NCBI GenBank assembly: GCA_018715125.1
Contig: DVMF01000056.1
Span: forward strand, 25,815 to 89,814
DNA from: Candidatus Coprousia avicola
GTDB taxonomy: Bacteria; Actinomycetota; Coriobacteriia; Coriobacteriales; Coriobacteriaceae
Direction of reading: 5' to 3'
DNA length: 64,000 nt
This document shows positions 31,359 through 40,381 of this stretch, piece after piece (the first letter of the stretch is position 1; each line of letters begins with the position of its first letter). The notes beneath the pieces were generated by a model. That model was given only the letters and a program-made list of their open reading frames with translations, was not told where the DNA came from and made no database searches. The position numbers and the translations under genes are program-made.

Positions 31359-32240
31359 ATGACGACGGCTGCGGGTACCACGGGCAAGACGGCTCTCGTG
31401 CTGGAGGGCGGCAGCTTCCGCTGCCAGTTTACGGCGGGTGTGCTCGACGTGCTGATGGAGAACGGCATCACGTTCGACGCGTGCTACGGCGTGTCGGCGG
31501 GCACCCTCTGCGGCCTCAGCTTCAAGTCCCATCAGATCGGCCGCGCCAACCGCGTGAACCTCGCCTTCTGCAACGACAGCCGCTACATGGGCTCGCGCGC
31601 CGTCGCGCAGTCGGGGAGCCTCGTGGGCTATGACTTCATGCTCTATGACGTGCAGGACCGCATCGATCCGTTTGACACGCAGGCCTATCTCGCCAACCCC
31701 ATGCCGCTGTTTGCGACGGTCTCGGACATCGTCTTCGGCACCCCAGCGTATCTGGTGGTAAAGGACCCGATCCTCGACATCGACGCGGTGCGGGCCTCGA
31801 CGTCGATGCCGCTCGTGACCCCTCCGGTCGAGATACAGGGGCACTTCTACCTCGACGGCGGCATCACCGACTCGGTTCCGGTGGAGCGGGCGCTCGAACA
31901 CGACGGCTATAGTCGGGCACTCGTGGTGCTCACGCAGGATCGCTCTTACGTTAAGGGCCCCTACGAGCTCATGCGCGCGGCCCGAGCGCGCTACGGCGAG
32001 TACCCGTATTTCCTGGACGCGCTCGAGAACCGTCACGAGCGCTACAACGAGCAGCGCGCTCACATCGACGCCTATGAGGAGGAGGGTCGCGCCCTGGTGG
32101 TGGCGCCGCCCACGCCGGTCGAGGTCGGCCATGTGGAGCGCAATCCGGAGAAGCTCCTCACCCTCTACATCCAGGGTCGCCAGGAGGCGCAGCGCCTTCT
32201 GGGGAGCATTCGGGAGTATGTCCATCAGAATCATGCATGA
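31359..32240 (+). CDS. Patatin-like phospholipase (YjjU/RssA type)
   Basis: This 293-residue cytoplasmic acyl hydrolase has the oxyanion-loop region LEGGSFRCQFTAGVLD at the start, nucleophile Ser46 in GVSAG, and the dyad Asp166 in DGGITDS. The family hydrolyses phospholipid or lysophospholipid acyl esters. The ATG at 31359 follows AAAGGAG; longer in-frame starts would overlap the tmRNA promoter. It lies between tmRNA and the rplM operon and has no obvious partner. The physiological lipid is not known. Confidence 0.9.
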   Translation: MTTAAGTTGKTALVLEGGSFRCQFTAGVLDVLMENGITFDACYGVSAGTLCGLSFKSHQIGRANRVNLAFCNDSRYMGSRAVAQSGSLVGYDFMLYDVQDRIDPFDTQAYLANPMPLFATVSDIVFGTPAYLVVKDPILDIDAVRASTSMPLVTPPVEIQGHFYLDGGITDSVPVERALEHDGYSRALVVLTQDRSYVKGPYELMRAARARYGEYPYFLDALENRHERYNEQRAHIDAYEEEGRALVVAPPTPVEVGHVERNPEKLLTLYIQGRQEAQRLLGSIREYVHQNHA

Positions 32241-32276
32241 CATGCGGAGACTCTGAGAATGACCAGCGGTTGACGG

Positions 32277-32304
32277 TTGACGGCGGAGCGTAGGGCGGTA
32301 TACT
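32277..32304 (+). promoter_or_regulatory. Promoter of rplM-rpsI
   Basis: TTGACG at 32277-32282 and TATACT at 32299-32304 are separated by 16 bases, about 65 bases before the rplM start. A second TTGACG lies just upstream at about 32270. Confidence 0.75.
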
Positions 32305-32369
32305 CGACAAGTTACTTTTCAGAGCCCCGTGAATCTCTGTCAAGACACGTAACTGTTGGAGGAGTCCAA

Positions 32370-32813
32370 GTGATTTCTAAGTCGACTCACTACGCCAAGC
32401 AGGGTGAGGTCCAGCGCAACTGGGTTCTCATCGATGCCGAGGGTGCCGTGCTGGGCCGTCTTGCCACCCAGATCGCCATGATCCTGCGTGGTAAGAACAA
32501 GCCTCAGTTCACCCCCAATTCCGACTGCGGCGACTTTGTGGTGGTCATCAACGCCGATAAGGTCCAGCTTACCGGCAACAAGGCCGCTCACAAGACCTAC
32601 TATCGCCACAGCGGTTGGAACGGCGGCCTCAAGGCGGAGAGCTTCCGCGCCGCTATGGAGAAGCACCCCGAGCAGGTCATCGAGCGCGCCGTTCGCGGCA
32701 TGCTCCCCAAGACCACGCTCGGCCGCAAGCAGCTGACCAAGCTCAAGGTCTATGCTGGCACCGAGCATCCCCATGCTGCCCAGAACCCCGTCAAGATCGA
32801 GCTGGAGGCGTAA
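32370..32813 (+). CDS. rplM: 50S ribosomal protein L13
   Basis: This 147-residue large-subunit protein has the L13 signatures [16 protein letters not shown] and [15 protein letters not shown] use the GTG at 32370, which is preceded by GGAGGAG and gives the usual length; the longer in-frame start is upstream of the promoter -10 box and therefore cannot be transcribed. rpsI follows after three bases, the standard conserved pair. Confidence 0.97.
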   Translation: MISKSTHYAKQGEVQRNWVLIDAEGAVLGRLATQIAMILRGKNKPQFTPNSDCGDFVVVINADKVQLTGNKAAHKTYYRHSGWNGGLKAESFRAAMEKHPEQVIERAVRGMLPKTTLGRKQLTKLKVYAGTEHPHAAQNPVKIELEA

Positions 32814-32816
32814 ACC

Positions 32817-33212
32817 ATGGCTGAGAACTCCGTTGTCTACCAGGGCACCGGCCGTCGCAAGAATGCCGTGGCCCGTGTCCGTCTCGTCCCCGGTACCGGC
32901 AAGGTGACCGTCAACAAGCGTGACGCTCTCGAGTACTTCGGTCGCAAGAACCTGCTCGACGACGCCCTCGCTCCCTTCAAGGTGACCGACACCCAGGGTG
33001 CCTTCGATGTCATCGCCCTCTGCGATGGCGGTGGCATCTCCGGTCAGGCCGGCGCCCTTCGCCTGGGCATCGCCCGCGCGCTTCTTGATGCCGGCGATTA
33101 CCGCGCCGACCTCAAGCGTGCCGGCTTCCTCACGCGCGATGCGCGCGTGGTCGAGCGCAAGAAGTACGGTCTCAAGAAGGCCCGTCGCGCTCCCCAGTTC
33201 TCCAAGCGCTAA
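32817..33212 (+). CDS. rpsI: 30S ribosomal protein S9
   Basis: This 131-residue small-subunit protein has [20 protein letters not shown] near the start, [19 protein letters not shown] in the middle and the conserved basic C-terminus ending PQFSKR, which reaches the P-site tRNA. It is co-transcribed with rplM and followed by a terminator. Confidence 0.98.
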   Translation: MAENSVVYQGTGRRKNAVARVRLVPGTGKVTVNKRDALEYFGRKNLLDDALAPFKVTDTQGAFDVIALCDGGGISGQAGALRLGIARALLDAGDYRADLKRAGFLTRDARVVERKKYGLKKARRAPQFSKR

Positions 33213-33239
33213 TCCGCACGAGACATCGCTGGTTGTATG

Positions 33240-33269
33240 CGGGGCCGCCTTTGGGCGGTCCCGTTTTTT
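33240..33269 (+). terminator. Terminator of rplM-rpsI
   Basis: GGGGCCGCC and GGGCGGTCCC form a stem around a short TTT loop, followed by GTTTTTTG. Confidence 0.9.
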
Positions 33270-33437
33270 GTGCCATCTCCACCTGTTTTTCTTTAGAAAA
33301 GTGCTCCTAGCCGGTGTTGGCTCCAGCCTGTGCATCTGCACCGCGCAAAGGTGGGTGGTGAGGACGATAGACACCCAAAATTGGGGTACCATTGAGACGT
33401 AACCGAAGGCGGATGCGTCGAGTGGGAAAGGGGGATC

Positions 33438-33935
33438 ATGTTCAGCCGTTTTCTGAGTTCGCTATCATCGCGGAGTAAGAGCGAGGTGCTTCTGGCACCT
33501 TTGGCTGGTACCGTGATACCGCTTTCCGAGGTGCGCGATACGACGTTCTCCTCGGGGGCGCTGGGCGATGGCGTTGCCATACGTCCCACGGGCACCACGG
33601 TGGTCGCCCCGGCAGACGGCAAGGTAAAGGCGATATTCCCCACGGGGCATGCGGTCGCCTTGCATACCGATAACGGCCTCGATGTCCTGATCCACCTTGG
33701 GCTCGACACCTATAAGCTGGAGGGTCGCCATTTTACGGTCCATGCCCAAGTGGGTGATACGGTCAAATGCGGCGACGTGCTCATCGAGTTCGATCGGGAC
33801 GCCATTCTGGCAGAGGGTTATGATTTGACTGCGCCGATTCTCATCTGCAATGCGGTCGAGTTCTCTAGCATTAAAGGTAGCGTGGGAGAGACGGTCCATG
33901 AGCTCGACAAGCTCATGACGGCTCGAGAACGATAG
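33438..33935 (+). CDS. PTS glucose-type EIIA domain protein
   Basis: This 165-residue soluble EIIA-Glc/Crr homologue has the paired active-site histidines His71 (HAVALHTD) and His86 (VLIHLGLDT), spaced 15 residues as in the enterobacterial protein. It accepts phosphate from HPr and passes it to an EIIB domain. The EIIBC at 3126 lacks its own EIIA, so this is a candidate partner. The ATG follows GGAAAGGGGG. It lies 72 bases before nagB with a terminator between. Confidence 0.92.
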   Translation: MFSRFLSSLSSRSKSEVLLAPLAGTVIPLSEVRDTTFSSGALGDGVAIRPTGTTVVAPADGKVKAIFPTGHAVALHTDNGLDVLIHLGLDTYKLEGRHFTVHAQVGDTVKCGDVLIEFDRDAILAEGYDLTAPILICNAVEFSSIKGSVGETVHELDKLMTARER

Positions 33936-33947
33936 GTGGGGTAAGGG

Positions 33948-33977
33948 GCGGCGCGCGTCACGGCGGGTGCCGCTTTT
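33948..33977 (+). terminator. Terminator after the EIIA gene
   Basis: GCGGCGC and GTGCCGC pair with one wobble around a 12-base loop, followed by TTTT. It separates the EIIA gene from nagB, whose ribosome binding site follows. Confidence 0.65.
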
Positions 33978-34007
33978 GGTAGATGGCTCTTTGAAAGGGG
34001 TCGCGCT

Positions 34008-34742
34008 ATGAAGATCGTTCGTGCTCGTGATTATGATGATATGAGCCGCAAGGTTGCCAATATCATCTCCGCTCAGGTTATCCTGAAGCCCGATTGCGTG
34101 CTGGGCCTGGCTACGGGTTCCACCCCCATCGGCGCGTACAAGCAGCTCGCCGAGTGGAACCACAAGGGCGACTGCGACTTCTCCCAGGTCTCGACCTACA
34201 ACCTCGATGAGTATCGCGGTCTTTCGCACGATGACCCGCAGAGCTACCACTACTTCATGAAGACCAACTTCTTCGACCATGTGAACATCGACCAGTCCCG
34301 CACCCATGTGCCGGACGGCTCCAACCCCGATGCCGAGGCCGCGTGCAAGGAGTACGACCGCATCGTGGCCGAGGCCGGGTATCCCGACCTGCAGCTGCTG
34401 GGCATCGGTAACAACGGCCACATCGGCTTCAACGAGCCCGACGACCACTTCTCCAAGGGCACGCACTGCGTCGACCTCACCGAGTCGACGATTCAGGCGA
34501 ACAGCCGCCTGTTCGACCGCATCGAGGACGTGCCGCGCCAGGCGTACACCATGGGCGTGCAGACCATTATGTTCGCCAAGATGATCGTCATCGCCGCAAA
34601 CGGTCCTGCCAAGGCGCAGGCTGTCTACGACATGTGCTATGGCCCCGTGACGCCCAAGTGCCCGGCCTCTATCCTGCAGCTGCACGACAACGTTGTGGTT
34701 GTTGCCGACGAGGCGGCGCTCGCGCTCTGCCCCAAGGAGTAG
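34008..34742 (+). CDS. nagB: Glucosamine-6-phosphate deaminase
   Basis: This 244-residue enzyme converts glucosamine 6-phosphate to fructose 6-phosphate and ammonia, feeding amino sugars into glycolysis. Family motifs are LGLATGSTPIGAY, the catalytic Asp/Glu in TYNLDEYRGL and the His of GIGNNGHIGFNEP. The length matches the short Gram-positive NagB group without the allosteric C-terminal extension of the E. coli enzyme. The ATG follows GAAAGGGG. It may also serve the YdjC/ChbG deacetylase branch encoded at 41477. Confidence 0.96.
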   Translation: MKIVRARDYDDMSRKVANIISAQVILKPDCVLGLATGSTPIGAYKQLAEWNHKGDCDFSQVSTYNLDEYRGLSHDDPQSYHYFMKTNFFDHVNIDQSRTHVPDGSNPDAEAACKEYDRIVAEAGYPDLQLLGIGNNGHIGFNEPDDHFSKGTHCVDLTESTIQANSRLFDRIEDVPRQAYTMGVQTIMFAKMIVIAANGPAKAQAVYDMCYGPVTPKCPASILQLHDNVVVVADEAALALCPKE

Positions 34743-34824
34743 CGCGGGGTGTTCGGCGCTTAGCTTGCGCGCGGTGCGGTCCTGTGCCTGACGCAGGCGC
34801 GCTGTATCAGAAGCCAGATGATGA

Positions 34825-34850
34825 GGGCGGTCCGCTTGCTCGGGCCGCCC
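34825..34850 (+). terminator. Terminator after nagB
   Basis: GGGCGGTCC and GGGCCGCCC pair with one G-U wobble around an eight-base loop, followed by TTTCG. Confidence 0.8.
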
Positions 34851-34913
34851 TTTCGCGTTGCGTAGCGGCGTTGCCCGCGCTCCGCTGGCGCGGCGCACGC
34901 TGTGCCAGGGGCC

Positions 34914-35762
34914 TTACCACGTGCCGACGAGCACCTCTGCCTCGACGGTCGCCTGCGTGAGGTCCGACCAATCGATGGCGGCGGCGTCGACCGAGAACAG
35001 AAGCGGCGTCATGGCGATGAGCGCGTCGCGCACCTTAGGCGTGAGCGCGAGGGTGTGGGAGACCGTCGTGCGGCTGATAAGCCTGCACGATGCGGCAAAA
35101 TGGTCGATGACGCGCCGGTTGGAGTATGCGCTGTGGCGCAGCTGGCCGGCGGCGAGCTCGCGCACCTCGTGCAGGTGATGCGCCGTAGGGACGACCTTGA
35201 TGACGCGCCCGCCGCCGGCGAGCACGCGCTGGAACTCCCCGTAGTGCGCGGGCGAGAACACGTCGATGACAGCGTCGATGGCTCCGTCCTGCACGGGAAT
35301 GGCGGCGAGGTCGGCTACGAACCAGAGGATGCCGTCCTCGGCGTTTTGCCCTGCGGCGAGCTGTATGGAATCGCGCGAGATGTCGAAGGCGCACACCGCG
35401 GCGCCCGTACGGCGCACGGCCTCGGCAAAATAGCCCTCGCCGCAGCCGGCGTCGAGGACGCGCAGCGGCTGACCAGATGAGGACGACCTCTCGGCGAGGG
35501 CCGTGACGACGGCTTGGGCCACCGGGGCATAGAGGCCGCTTGCAAACACGCGGCGACGCTGCTCAAACGAGGAGCGGTCGTACGCGTCGTGCGCATGGGC
35601 GCCGCGGAGAAGGTTGACGTAGCCCTGGCGGGCTATGTCGAAGCGGTGCCCGTGGGCGCAGGCGAGGCATGTGCCCTCGCGCGAGACGGGCCGTCTACAG
35701 ATGGGGCATGCGAGTACCTGCGCGCATGCGTCAAAACGGTGCAGTTTACGTTGGTCCATCAT
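34914..35762 (-). CDS. RlmA-like rRNA (guanine-N1) methyltransferase
   Basis: This 282-residue SAM-dependent methyltransferase has an N-terminal zinc ribbon: the Cys pairs CPIC and CLAC followed by HGHRFDIARQGYVNLL, diagnostic for the RlmA/TlrB group that methylates 23S rRNA hairpin 35. The SAM-binding GxGxG-type motif VLDAGCGEGYF is near residue 100. Relatives in actinobacteria can confer tylosin or mycinamicin resistance, but housekeeping methylation is more usual. The start ATGATG pair has no strong ribosome binding site in view. It is divergent from nothing and convergent with nagB. Confidence 0.85.
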   Translation of the reverse strand: MMDQRKLHRFDACAQVLACPICRRPVSREGTCLACAHGHRFDIARQGYVNLLRGAHAHDAYDRSSFEQRRRVFASGLYAPVAQAVVTALAERSSSSGQPLRVLDAGCGEGYFAEAVRRTGAAVCAFDISRDSIQLAAGQNAEDGILWFVADLAAIPVQDGAIDAVIDVFSPAHYGEFQRVLAGGGRVIKVVPTAHHLHEVRELAAGQLRHSAYSNRRVIDHFAASCRLISRTTVSHTLALTPKVRDALIAMTPLLFSVDAAAIDWSDLTQATVEAEVLVGTW

Positions 35763-35849
35763 GCCCTCTCGGCTTGCCGTGTCAGGCCGCTACCGCAGGC
35801 CGTATGCAGCAGTATAGCCAACGGGACGGGACGGGGTGGCCGGCGCGTG

Positions 35850-36761
35850 CTACGCGTGCAGAAGCGACGTCAGCTTGAACGCGGAGCGGAGCTGCTGTTC
35901 GAGCTTGAGGTACGCCTCGCTCTTGGTTGTCTTGAGGGTGACGAGGCAGATGGGAATCGAGATCGCCTCGGATGCGTCGATGGGGACGACGCGGCTCTCG
36001 CGAAACGGCTGGCCAAAGGGAGACAGGTACACCGAGAAGTAGACGGCTTTGGTGAGGTCGGTATCGGCGGGGTCGCACGTTCCGTCCTCGTTGATGCGCA
36101 CGATGGGGGCGGTGAGCCCCCGCTCTTGGTAGACGGTGCAGATCGAGCGGTTGAACGAGTCGAAGCTCTCGGACCAGATGATGGGGTAGGGGGCGATATC
36201 GGCAAGGCGCAGGGTTTTGCGCCGCGCCAGAGGATGGTCCTTCGTCATGCCCACACCCGTCGGCAGACTGCCGATGGAGATGCAGTCGGTGTCCGGTGCG
36301 CTGTACGAGCCGATCATGCAGAGGGTGTCGACGGTGCCGGCGCGCAGCGACTCGAGTGACGTTTTGCCGGGGGCGATAAGTATCTCGATCTCGATGCCGA
36401 GCTTGGCGCCCACGATATCCGCAAGGCGCTTCATGGCCACGTCGCCACCCTCAAACGGCGGCGCGCAGAAGGAGAGCAGCAGCCGCTCGCGCGAGTGCTG
36501 GGTGGTGACGCGGTCGGAGAAGGCCTCCAGCTCGTTGAAGCTATCGAGGATGCGCCGCGCGCGGTTATAGAACCCCTGCCCGACCGCGGTGGGCTTGACG
36601 CCGTGATTGCTGCGGATGAGCAGCGGTGTGCCCACCTCCGCCTCGAGTTCGGAGATGCCCTTGGAAACGGCTTGGACGGTCACAAACTGCTGCTTAGCCG
36701 CTGAAGAAAGCGAACCGCCGTCGACGGCGGAAACTAAATAGCGTATGTGACGAATGTCCAT
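35850..36761 (-). CDS. LysR-family transcriptional regulator
   Basis: This 303-residue regulator has an N-terminal winged helix-turn-helix (residues 1-60, RHIRYLVSAVDGGSLSSAAKQQFVT, with the recognition helix QAVSKGISELE) and a C-terminal effector-binding domain. LysR proteins usually act on a divergent promoter; here the divergent gene is the ZIP transporter at 37051, 289 bases away. The first residues MDIRHIRYLV are typical and fix the start. The effector cannot be predicted. Confidence 0.92.
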   Translation of the reverse strand: MDIRHIRYLVSAVDGGSLSSAAKQQFVTVQAVSKGISELEAEVGTPLLIRSNHGVKPTAVGQGFYNRARRILDSFNELEAFSDRVTTQHSRERLLLSFCAPPFEGGDVAMKRLADIVGAKLGIEIEILIAPGKTSLESLRAGTVDTLCMIGSYSAPDTDCISIGSLPTGVGMTKDHPLARRKTLRLADIAPYPIIWSESFDSFNRSICTVYQERGLTAPIVRINEDGTCDPADTDLTKAVYFSVYLSPFGQPFRESRVVPIDASEAISIPICLVTLKTTKSEAYLKLEQQLRSAFKLTSLLHA

Positions 36762-37050
36762 AGGTTCTCCGGCATGATAGGCGGCAACTTGAGATGGCAG
36801 AAAGCTGCCAAGACATAAGTCTAGGCTCCGAGGAAGGCCGGGCGAAAGGTCCCGGCGGCGTGTTCAACTACTTGTTGATGGGGGTGCATGTTTGCGCGCC
36901 CGGGCCTTAAGGGGTGCACGGAAGCGTCACGCCTCAGCGTCTCTGTGTACGCGGAGTGCGGGTGGGGTATCCCTATGATTGCTATGACGTACGTTGGAAC
37001 AACCGACGGTCGCCGCACCTAAAGACGGCGGCCGCGCGAGGAGGTATCGC

Positions 37051-37872
37051 ATGTTTGACCAGCAGACACTCCAGGCGCTCGCATGGGCGGCGCTCGGCTG
37101 CGGCTTTACGTGGCTTATGACGACGGCGGGCTCAGCCGTCGTGCTCTTCACCTCAAACGACCCGGAGAAGGGACGGCTCACGCATCACATCTTTTTAGGG
37201 TTCGCCGCGGGCGTGATGATCGCGGCGAGCGTCTGGTCGCTGCTGAACCCCGCGATCGAGCAGGCCGAGGAGCTCGGCCAGATAGGTTGGATCCCCGCTG
37301 CGGGCGGGTTTCTGCTCGGCGTCGCGTTCTTGATCGCGCTCGATACCCTGCTGCCCCATCTTCATGCGGAGGAGAGAGACCCCGAGGGGCTGCCCTCGTC
37401 GTGGAAGCGCACGACGCTTCTGGTCTCGGCGGTTACGCTTCACAACATCCCCGAGGGTATGAGCGTGGGCCTGCTCTTCGCCATGGCGTCGCAAGCACCG
37501 GGTGCGGCGGGCGAGGCGTATCTCGGTATGGCGTTCGCCCTCGCCATCGGTATCGGGCTGCAGAACTTCCCCGAGGGGGCGGCCATCTCGCTGCCGCTGC
37601 GCCGCGAGGGGTTCAGCCGTGTAAAGGCTTTTGCAGCTGGCTCGCTTTCCGGCATCGTCGAGCCCATCTTTGGTATCCTCGTAGTGCTGGTAAGTGGCTG
37701 GATCGCCCCGTTCATGCCGTGGCTGCTCGCGTTTGCCGCGGGCGCCATGATTTATGTCGTGGTGGAGGAGCTCATCCCCGAGGCGCATCTGGGCGAGCAC
37801 TCCAACGTGGGCACGCTCGGCGTCATCGCGGGCTTCGTGATCATGATGGTGCTCGACGTCGCTCTCGGGTAG
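37051..37872 (+). CDS. ZIP-family divalent metal transporter
   Basis: This 273-residue membrane protein has about eight segments. The transport-site motifs HNIPEGMSVG (segment 4) and QNFPEGAAIS (segment 5) are those of ZupT-like zinc/iron importers. I chose ATG at 37051 because GAGGAGG precedes it; the extra upstream in-frame codons add a charged non-family leader. A TATGAT box lies roughly 75 bases upstream. The HAD phosphatase gene follows 62 bases later. Confidence 0.92.
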   Translation: MFDQQTLQALAWAALGCGFTWLMTTAGSAVVLFTSNDPEKGRLTHHIFLGFAAGVMIAASVWSLLNPAIEQAEELGQIGWIPAAGGFLLGVAFLIALDTLLPHLHAEERDPEGLPSSWKRTTLLVSAVTLHNIPEGMSVGLLFAMASQAPGAAGEAYLGMAFALAIGIGLQNFPEGAAISLPLRREGFSRVKAFAAGSLSGIVEPIFGILVVLVSGWIAPFMPWLLAFAAGAMIYVVVEELIPEAHLGEHSNVGTLGVIAGFVIMMVLDVALG

Positions 37873-37934
37873 GGCCTCCTCTCCCGGGCCCGCCCTTGCC
37901 GGCGCGGTACCAAGAGAGAACGGATGCTTACCTC

Positions 37935-38792
37935 ATGATCAAGCTGTTTGCCTGCGATCTGGACGGCACGCTGCTGAACGTGCGCCATGCTACCGACCGA
38001 ACCATCCTGCGCTGCGTCGAGGCCGTCGTCGCGGCGGGCGCGCACATCGCCGTCGCTACCGGTCGTGCCGTGCAGACCACCCATGACCACGGTTTTGACG
38101 GGGCTCCCGTCGACATGCTCGGATCTAACGGCACGATCGTGCGCGACCGCGAGGGCAACCTGCTCAAGACCTTCCCCATCGACCCCGCTGCGCTCGAGGA
38201 CCTGCTCACCACGTTTCCCACCATCCCCTTCGATTGCGCCACGCCGGAGGGTATGTTCATCCGCGGTTCCAAGGAGCAGCACGACGAGGGCTTCAGGCGC
38301 GACAACCCCATCAAGCGCATCATCGTGCGCGGTATGCGCGGCCCGCTTTCCTTTAACAACATGCACTTCGATCAGACGACGGCAGACATCTTGAAGTTGC
38401 ACGATGTCTGCAAGGTCAACTGTCGCGTCGTCGACCCGGGCTTGAGTCGAGAGCTCGCCGCCTATCTTGCCGCACACGAGGATGCGCTCGTAAACGCGCC
38501 TTTCAACCCCATCATGTTCGAGATCTCCGACCGCGATGCCAACAAGGGCGCCGGCGTGGCGTGGCTCGCCTCGTATTACGGTTACACCGAGGACGAATGC
38601 GCCGTTTACGGCGACGGTGGCAACGACATCGCCATGCTCCGGCGCTTCCGTCATTCGTACGCGATGGCCAACGGCAGCGACGAGGCAAAGGCTGCCGCGA
38701 GCGCGGTCATCGGCCACAACGCGTTTCACGCGGTGCCGCGCCACATCATGGCGACGCTCCGGCGCGAGCGCGGCCGCGTGCACATCTCCTGA
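37935..38792 (+). CDS. HAD-superfamily phosphatase, Cof type
   Basis: This 285-residue HAD hydrolase has the nucleophile motif CDLDGTLLN at residues 6-14 and the C-terminal motif VYGDGGNDIAMLRRF. It is of the same C2-cap class as the phosphatase at 6288 but only distantly similar. The ATG at 37935 gives a canonical start; an open frame continues upstream through the ZIP gene in another frame and is not meaningful. The substrate is unknown; sugar phosphates and flavin or pyridoxal phosphate are typical. Confidence 0.9.
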   Translation: MIKLFACDLDGTLLNVRHATDRTILRCVEAVVAAGAHIAVATGRAVQTTHDHGFDGAPVDMLGSNGTIVRDREGNLLKTFPIDPAALEDLLTTFPTIPFDCATPEGMFIRGSKEQHDEGFRRDNPIKRIIVRGMRGPLSFNNMHFDQTTADILKLHDVCKVNCRVVDPGLSRELAAYLAAHEDALVNAPFNPIMFEISDRDANKGAGVAWLASYYGYTEDECAVYGDGGNDIAMLRRFRHSYAMANGSDEAKAAASAVIGHNAFHAVPRHIMATLRRERGRVHIS

Positions 38793-38926
38793 GTTCGGGG
38801 CGCGGTGTTTCAAAGATTGAAAATCAGGACACCCGCACGTAACTCCCTCTCGGTCTCCCCTCCGGTATAAACAAAGCCGTGGGACGGGGATGTCTCGTTC
38901 CCGCATATCGACGAGAGGGGACGTAC

Positions 38927-40324
38927 ATGGCGCAACCGTTATTTCCGGATGGCTTCCTCTGGGGAGCCTCGACGAGCGCGTTTCAGTTCGAGGGAGGCTA
39001 CGGTCTGGGCGGCAAGGGTGCCGCCACCACCGATCGGGGTCCCGGACGACCGGGCATCGCAGATAACAGGGTCGCATCCGACCACTTCCACCACTGGCGT
39101 GAGGATGTGGACCTAATGGAGCAGCTCGGGATCAAGGTGTACCGAATGGGCTTCTCTTGGAGCCGCATCATGCCCGATTTGACGGGAGGCCCCAATCCGG
39201 AGGGTCTTGCCTTCTATGACCGGCTGATCGACCGTCTCTTGGAGCGCGGTATCGAGCCGTTGGTGACCCTGTATCATTTCGAGTGTCCGCAGGTGCTCGT
39301 CGATGCGTTTGGCGGCTGGAAGAGCCGTCGCATGATCGACGCATACGTTCGCTATGCCGAGGTCTGCTTCAGGCATTTCAAGGGACGCGTCAGGCGCTGG
39401 GTGACTGTCAACGAGCAGCTGATTGCAACAGCGGCACCCGACAATACCGGCGATAGGGAGACGGATCCTCGCCGACGGCAGAGGAACACGTACCAGATGA
39501 GCTATCACGTGGCCATTGCCGAGCATCGGGCGATCTCTGCGCTACGCACAATCGATCCGACGGCGCAGATTGGCCCGGTCGTCTCCCTGCAGGTGGTGAA
39601 TCCGTTCTCCGGTGCGTCGGCAGATGTGCTCGCGGCCATGAACGCTGAGGAGATGATGCAGAACTATCTGCTCGACCTGAGCGTCCGGGGCGAGATTTCC
39701 CCATATGCCCGCCACTACCTCGAGCGTGAGGGATTCTTTCCAGCGGTCGAGCCAGGGGACGTGGCGATCCTCGGCGCATCATCCCCTGACTTCCTGGGCG
39801 TGAACTACTACTTCAGCTCCTGCGCCCGTGAGCGCACCGAACCCATACGTTTCGACCGCTTTCCCCCTTGGTCCGGCGGTGACTTCGAGCTGTGCGCGAA
39901 TCCGACGCTCAAGCCGACGAGATGGATGGAAAACGGGATCGATCCTCTGGGGCTGGTCGTTGGCATGCGCAAGCTACACGATCGCTACCGGCTCCCGATG
40001 ATTGTCACCGAGAACGGGATGGCCCTCTCGGAGACGCTGGACGAGGAGGGCTTGGTGCACGATGGGCCGCGCATCGCGTATCTGGAGCAGCACATCCGTG
40101 CGGTCAAGGAGCTCGTCGACGAAGGGTACCCCGTCTTCGGGTATTGCGTTTGGAGTCTGATGGACCTGTGCTCGAGCCACCAGGGTTTCGCGAAGCGCTA
40201 CGGACTCGTCTTCGTCGACCGCACCGATACCGACGTCAAGGATTGCGCGCGCATCCCGAAGGACAGCTTCTGGTGGTACCGCGACGTGATACGCCGGAAC
40301 AGACTGCCGGGCGGCGAGGCGTAG
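38927..40324 (+). CDS. GH1 glycosidase, divergent phospho-beta-glycosidase
   Basis: This 465-residue GH1 enzyme is clearly different from the other five copies. It begins [20 protein letters not shown], has acid/base Glu163 in TVNEQLI (instead of TFNEIN) and nucleophile Glu362 in IVTENGMA. The glucose O4/O6 binding Glu of plain beta-glucosidases is replaced in SLMDLCSSHQGFAKRYGLVF by Ser, with Lys and Tyr retained, like 6-phospho-beta-galactosidases and some phospho-glucosidases. The ATG at 38927 follows GAGAGGGGAC. It is convergent with the RpiR regulator. The exact sugar (gluco or galacto) is open. Confidence 0.9.
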   Translation: MAQPLFPDGFLWGASTSAFQFEGGYGLGGKGAATTDRGPGRPGIADNRVASDHFHHWREDVDLMEQLGIKVYRMGFSWSRIMPDLTGGPNPEGLAFYDRLIDRLLERGIEPLVTLYHFECPQVLVDAFGGWKSRRMIDAYVRYAEVCFRHFKGRVRRWVTVNEQLIATAAPDNTGDRETDPRRRQRNTYQMSYHVAIAEHRAISALRTIDPTAQIGPVVSLQVVNPFSGASADVLAAMNAEEMMQNYLLDLSVRGEISPYARHYLEREGFFPAVEPGDVAILGASSPDFLGVNYYFSSCARERTEPIRFDRFPPWSGGDFELCANPTLKPTRWMENGIDPLGLVVGMRKLHDRYRLPMIVTENGMALSETLDEEGLVHDGPRIAYLEQHIRAVKELVDEGYPVFGYCVWSLMDLCSSHQGFAKRYGLVFVDRTDTDVKDCARIPKDSFWWYRDVIRRNRLPGGEA

Positions 40325-40328
40325 CCCC

Positions 40329-40364
40329 GCGCGCCGGACTGCCCGAGCGCCCCGTCCGGCGCGC
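40329..40364. terminator. Bidirectional terminator between GH1 and RpiR genes
   Basis: GCGCGCCGGAC and GTCCGGCGCGC form a perfect 11-bp stem in the gap between convergent genes, followed on the plus strand by GCCCGTTT. Confidence 0.75.
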
Positions 40365-40381
40365 GCCCGTTTCCGCTCTCC

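Noticed and set aside
30950..31471. A 173-codon minus-strand frame
   Set aside because: It overlaps the tmRNA gene and its promoter; the RNA gene explains the sequence.
37083..37934. Upstream extension of the HAD phosphatase through the ZIP gene
   Set aside because: The extension is the ZIP coding sequence read in another frame; the HAD family begins at the ATG at 37935.
37051..38792. Functional pairing of the ZIP transporter and HAD phosphatase
   Set aside because: They are adjacent and co-oriented, but the gap is 62 bases and no family link is known; co-transcription alone is not enough for a finding.
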